Assembly (NCBI GenBank): GCA_947624425.1
Contig: CANQKG010000054.1
Span: forward strand, 1 to 8,189
Origin: an uncultured Clostridia bacterium
GTDB taxonomy: Bacteria; Bacillota; Clostridia; Oscillospirales; Ruminococcaceae
Length of the DNA stretch: 8,189 nt
Direction of reading: 5' to 3'
Position numbers and translations under genes: made by a program. The notes beneath the pieces were generated by a model, which saw only the letters and a program-made list of their open reading frames with translations, did not search any database and had not been told where the DNA came from. Below are positions 5,095 to 8,189 of this stretch, one piece after another. Within the stretch, counting starts at the first letter, position 1; each line of letters opens with the position of its first letter.

Positions 5095-6051
5095 TCACCC
5101 CACCATATAGCCGAAATACCGCAGTACAAAAATCCATGCCGTGAGGGTGACCGCCGAAAACAAAGTGGTCACCACCACAACGCTTCCCGAAAGGTCGGCG
5201 TCGCCGCCCATCTGCTGACACATGGTAAAGGAAGCGGGCGTTGCCGGAGACGCCAGCATGATGAGAATGGCGGCAAGCTTCTGATCCCGAAAGCCGAGCA
5301 GGATTGCCGGCGGCAGAAAGACCGCCGCCAGAATGACCAGCTTCAAAAGGCTTGCCGTGACCACTGCGCCGCTCACCCGCTTCAGATCGGTAAAGCGGAA
5401 ATTCGCTCCCACCGTCAGCAGTGCCAGCGGGGACGCCATCACCGCCAGATAGCCGATCAGCTTTGCCGGTATCGCCGGAATGGGAACGCTGAAATAGGAC
5501 GCCAGCATACCCAGTGCCAGCGCGATCAAAATCGGATTGGTAACCGTTTTGAAGACCGAGCGGAACAGAATTTTCAGAAAACCGTCGCCCTTTTTGCCGC
5601 CCTCGACCACCAGCACCACGACCGACAAAAGATTATAAAGCGGCACCGCGCCGAGGATCATCAGCGGCATCATCTCGGTCGAGCCGTAGATGCTTTCCAT
5701 CAGCGCAAAGCCCAAAAGCGCCGCCGAGGAGCGAAACGACCCCTGCACCAGCGCCGCCGTTTTCCCGCCGTTTTTCATCACAAAATGCGCTGCCAGCCAA
5801 ATGAGGAAAAAGCTCCCTGCCGTGACGCCGGCGCAGAATAAGATCATCCGCCGATCCATGATCGAACGGAAATCGGAGCCTGCCATATCCCGAAACACCA
5901 GTGCGGGGAGTGTGACATAAAAATTGAATTTCCCCGCCGAGCGGACAAACCCCTCGTCCAGCATACCGCCCCGTCGGATCAAATAGCCCAGAGCGATCAC
6001 CAAAAACAGCGGCATGGTGACGCTCAGGCTGAACATCAGATTGCTAAGCAT
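5095..6051 (-). CDS. AEC (auxin efflux carrier) family transporter
   Basis: A 318-residue protein with about ten transmembrane helices, the normal AEC size. The ATG at 6049-6051 was chosen because GGAGGAGAAAG stands directly upstream; the open frame to 6129 adds a non-family lead. Family signatures in order: LGYLIRRGGMLDEGF after helix 1, KFNFYVTLPALVF, FRSSAALLGFALMESIYG at the start of the middle helices, TNPILIALALGM after the central loop (EGGKKGDGF), and the C-terminal SPATPASFTMCQQMGGDADLS. Known bacterial members (for example MleP, MdcF) carry malate, malonate or related anions, so the substrate here cannot be named. Its start overlaps the YcxB-like gene by 8 bases (ATGCTTAG), implying coupled translation. 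It could export or import a metabolite linked to arginine synthesis, but this is speculation from position. Confidence 0.93.
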   Translation of the reverse strand: MLSNLMFSLSVTMPLFLVIALGYLIRRGGMLDEGFVRSAGKFNFYVTLPALVFRDMAGSDFRSIMDRRMILFCAGVTAGSFFLIWLAAHFVMKNGGKTAALVQGSFRSSAALLGFALMESIYGSTEMMPLMILGAVPLYNLLSVVVLVVEGGKKGDGFLKILFRSVFKTVTNPILIALALGMLASYFSVPIPAIPAKLIGYLAVMASPLALLTVGANFRFTDLKRVSGAVVTASLLKLVILAAVFLPPAILLGFRDQKLAAILIMLASPATPASFTMCQQMGGDADLSGSVVVVTTLFSAVTLTAWIFVLRYFGYMVG

Positions 6052-6580
6052 CTTTCTCCTCCAGCAAATACACATACTGATCGAGATAGTCGCAGTATGC
6101 CTTTTGTTCCTCCAAGGACAGTCCCGCAAAGGAGCAGACCAAAAGCCGCCCCCGTCTGCCGGTCACCAGCAGCAGATCGTCCGCATGGATCACATAATAG
6201 GCACGGATCCAGAAAAAGGGCTTGCCGCCGTCCAAAACGGCGGACTGCTCCGAAAAAGCGACATGGTGACTGCCGCAAAGCAGCCTGCCCCACTTCCCTT
6301 TCACCTGAAGCCGAATGATCCCCTTGACCGTCAGACCGGCAAGAGGCAAAACCGCCCATTTGCAAAGGCACACTGCCAAAACCGCCGCCAGCAGATAGCC
6401 CGCCGCGACAGGCAGAAACGTAAGAGTTGCCGCCGCCAGCCGCAAGGACGCCAAAACAGCGGCGATCCCGTAAAGCAGGCAGAACAGGCTGTGATAACCG
6501 GCACGGTTAAAATTCTTTTGATTGATGAGCGTCAGCGCGTGAGTCAGTTCCTCCCGAGAGAGCGTATAGCGCAGTTCCAT
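6044..6580 (-). CDS. YcxB-like two-helix membrane protein (hypothetical)
   Basis: A 178-residue protein. The start ATG (6578-6580) follows the argF stop by only 2 bases (TAA-GG-ATG), so translation probably re-initiates from argF; there is no independent strong ribosome site. Layout: a soluble N-terminus beginning MELRYTLSREELTHALTLIN, two hydrophobic segments at about 29-49 and 53-78, then a soluble C-terminal beta-rich domain with HVAFSEQSAVLDGG, FFWIRAYYVIHADDLLLV and the closing helix SLEEQKAYCDYLDQYV. This two-helix plus 'f.eegi.......y..i..v.e..d.l.l.....' organisation resembles YcxB-like proteins (PF14317), whose role is unknown. The family call is tentative. Its 3' end overlaps the transporter start by 8 bases. 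Confidence 0.8.
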   Translation of the reverse strand: MELRYTLSREELTHALTLINQKNFNRAGYHSLFCLLYGIAAVLASLRLAAATLTFLPVAAGYLLAAVLAVCLCKWAVLPLAGLTVKGIIRLQVKGKWGRLLCGSHHVAFSEQSAVLDGGKPFFWIRAYYVIHADDLLLVTGRRGRLLVCSFAGLSLEEQKAYCDYLDQYVYLLEEKDA

Positions 6581-6582
6581 CC

Positions 6583-7500
6583 TTACAGGGTGTGCTTTGT
6601 CTCGTCCGCCATCAGCTGCACCATCACAGCCTTCTGCGCGTGGAGCCGGTTTTCCGCCTCGTCAAAAATCTCGGCGGCGTGCGCCTCAAACACCTCGTCG
6701 GTGATCTCCTCCCCGCGGTGGGCGGGCAGGCAGTGGAGCACCAATGCGTCCGACCGGGCGGCTTTCAGCACGGTATCGTTGATCTGATAACCGGCAAAGG
6801 CTTTTTTGCGGACTGCCGCTTCCTCCTCCTGCCCCATCGACGCCCAGACGTCGGTGACCAGCACATCGGCGTCCGCCGCCGCTTCCTCGACCGACTCGGT
6901 GAGGGTAAAGGGCGCATCGGCAGGAATCTCATTCAGCACGGCGGGACGATAGCCCTCAGGGCATGCCGCCGCCACCTTCATGCCGACGGTCAGTCCGCCC
7001 ACGATCAGCGAGTTTGCCATGTTATTGCCGTCCCCGATATAGCAGAGCTTCAAATCGTCCAGCTTGCCCTTATACTCCCGCACCGTCATCAGATCGGCAA
7101 GCACCTGACAGGGGTGACAGTAATCGGTGAGGCCGTTGATGACCGGCACCGAGCCGTACTTCGCCAGATCCTCCACTTCCTTTTGTGCAAAGGTGCGGAT
7201 CATGATCCCGTCCAGATAGCGGGAAAGCACCCGTGCCGTATCCTGCACCGGCTCGCCCCGCCCGATCTGGAGGTCACGCGCCGACAAAAACAGCGCCTCG
7301 CCGCCCAGCTGGTACATCCCCACCTCGAACGACACGCGGGTACGGGTGGACGCCTTCTGGAAAATCAGCCCAAGGCTTTTCCCCGCCAGCATGGGGTGCG
7401 GAATATGATGCGCGTGCTCATACTTAAGCTGGTCGGCAAGATTTAAGATATCGGTGATCTCTTTCCGGGAAAGATCCCCCATTTTCAAAAGATGCTTCAT
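6583..7500 (-). CDS. argF: Ornithine carbamoyltransferase
   Basis: A 305-residue enzyme, full family length, that joins carbamoyl phosphate to ornithine to give citrulline in the cytosol (sixth step of arginine synthesis from glutamate). Carbamoyl-phosphate contacts are seen as S51-TRTR and H129-PCQ. The ornithine-side signatures are D217-VWASMG and HCLPAHRG (256-263) with the reactive Cys. ARDLQIGRGEPVQDTARVLS (74-93) and DGNNMANS (157-164) also match. All key residues are present, so it looks functional. The ATG at 7498-7500 has GGAGGGG upstream and overlaps the argD stop by 4 bases (ATGA), so translation is coupled to argD. The neighbouring argD, not carAB or arcABC, points to a biosynthetic rather than catabolic enzyme. 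Expression may suffer if the argD stop is real (polarity). Confidence 0.98.
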   Translation of the reverse strand: MKHLLKMGDLSRKEITDILNLADQLKYEHAHHIPHPMLAGKSLGLIFQKASTRTRVSFEVGMYQLGGEALFLSARDLQIGRGEPVQDTARVLSRYLDGIMIRTFAQKEVEDLAKYGSVPVINGLTDYCHPCQVLADLMTVREYKGKLDDLKLCYIGDGNNMANSLIVGGLTVGMKVAAACPEGYRPAVLNEIPADAPFTLTESVEEAAADADVLVTDVWASMGQEEEAAVRKKAFAGYQINDTVLKAARSDALVLHCLPAHRGEEITDEVFEAHAAEIFDEAENRLHAQKAVMVQLMADETKHTL

Positions 7501-8189
7501 GCGATCCCCTCCAATACTTTTTGCAATATCGCGATACCGCGGTCGATCTCTTCCTTTGTGATGATAAGCGGCGGCAGCAGGCGTACCTTTTCCTTGGCGG
7601 TCAGCAAAAGCAGTCCCGCTTCGGCGGATTTTGCCGCAACCTCGGCAGCCGTCCCCTTTTTGAGGGTGAAGCCGAGCATCAGCCCCAGTCCGCTTACCTT
7701 GTCGATCTGCGGCAATTCCTCCAGCCTCGTTTTCAGATAGCCGCCCTTTTCGGCAACCGCGCTTAAAAACGCCGGTTCGGAAATCCGTTTCAGGCAGCAC
7801 AGCGCACCGGCGCAGACCACCGGATTCCCTCCGAAGGTACTGCCGTGCTGACCGTATTGCAGCACCTGCTCGGTCTTTTCTCCGAACAGCACCGCGCCGA
7901 TCGGCAGTCCGCCGCCAAGCCCCTTTGCCAGTGTGACGATATCCGGCGTGACGCCGTAATGCTCGGCGGCAAGCAGCTTGCCGGTTCTGCCCATGCCGGT
8001 CTGCACCTCGTCGGCAATCAGCAGGATATCCCGCTTTTAGCAAAGGGAAGCGACCTGCCGCAAAAACGCAGGCTCCAGCGGGTGTACCCCGCCCTCGCCC
8101 TGCACCGGCTCCACCATCACCGCGCAGACGTCCTCGGTCAGCTTTTCGGTGAGGTCGGCAATATCGTTTGCCTTTGCATACACAAAGCC
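7497..8189 (-). pseudogene. argD: Acetylornithine aminotransferase with in-frame stop; 5' end outside window
   Basis: A PLP-dependent class III aminotransferase that converts N-acetylglutamate semialdehyde to N-acetylornithine. Reading the - strand from 8189 gives GFVYAKANDIADLTEKLTED and then AVMVEPVQGEGGVHPLEPAF. After LRQVASLC an in-frame TAA stands at 8037-8039, and KRDILLIADEVQTGMGRTGK continues in the same frame. Conserved blocks then run to the TGA at 7497: PLP-nitrogen Asp in IADEVQTG, PLP lysine in TLAKGLGGGLPIGA, and HGSTFGGNPVVCAGA. Because the frame is the same on both sides, this is a substitution, not an indel; CAA (Gln), GAA or AAA at that codon would restore the enzyme. The truncated product would lack the PLP Asp and Lys. 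Internal GTG/ATG restarts would give only a C-terminal part. It may be a real pseudogene, an allele in a mixed population or a sequencing/assembly error. The first part of the gene lies beyond 8189. Confidence 0.9.

Noticed and set aside
6014..7446. Two long + strand open frames (6014-6787 and 6592-7446) opposite the YcxB-like and argF genes.
   Set aside because: They mirror well-identified - strand genes and show no family motif.
8037..8039. Stop-codon recoding (TAA reassigned or programmed readthrough) in argD.
   Set aside because: spoIIM, argF, xre, the Dabb gene and others end in TAA, so it is a normal stop here; no readthrough element is evident.
6583..8043. The argF frame stays open upstream for about 180 codons, giving an apparent 486-residue fusion protein.
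   Set aside because: The upstream part is an Arg-rich out-of-frame shadow of argD; OTC starts at MKHLL with a ribosome site and normal length.
1..8189. CRISPR arrays, insertion sequences, riboswitches and other RNA genes.
   Set aside because: No spaced direct repeats, transposase frames, terminal inverted repeats or recognisable riboswitch leaders were seen by eye on either strand.

Overview
The window looks like chromosomal DNA from a spore-forming or spore-descended Clostridia bacterium, probably near the Oscillospiraceae/Ruminococcaceae. The evidence is a SpoIIM-type engulfment protein, a YesL/DUF624 membrane protein, strong AGGAGG ribosome sites, TTGACA/TATAAT-type promoters and short, tightly packed operons. 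The species assignment is inference; no rRNA or other taxonomic marker is present.

Left part (1-2005, + strand): the 3' end of a spoIIM-like gene, then a promoter and a DUF624 membrane protein, then a promoter and tRNA-Gly(GCC) with an intrinsic terminator. A small Dabb-domain gene follows so closely that no promoter fits between the terminator and its ribosome site.

Middle part (about 2006-4574): visibly more AT-rich. It holds a non-coding stretch with a terminator hairpin, a small Xre-type repressor on the - strand, and a divergent + strand set: lipoprotein, zinc-ribbon membrane protein, Lgt-like protein. The lipoprotein promoter is a perfect TTGACA-17-TATAAT flanked by the inverted half-sites ATACGTTA/TAACGTAT, which suggests that the Xre protein controls the set. 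The Lgt-like protein keeps some Lgt hallmarks but replaces several residues important in E. coli Lgt. This module is the best candidate here for something undescribed. A hairpin at 4544-4574 closes it.

Right part (4602-8189, - strand, GC-rich): one apparent operon reading argD - argF - YcxB-like protein - AEC-family transporter - GNAT acetyltransferase, with junctions of -4, +2, -8 and +4 bases. argD enters from beyond the window edge and carries an in-frame TAA with normal ArgD sequence on both sides, so it is either a nonsense-mutated pseudogene or a sequencing error. ArgD and ArgF are consecutive-phase enzymes of arginine synthesis (N-acetylornithine formation; ornithine to citrulline). 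The three downstream genes are co-transcribed passengers or accessory functions of unknown relevance to arginine.
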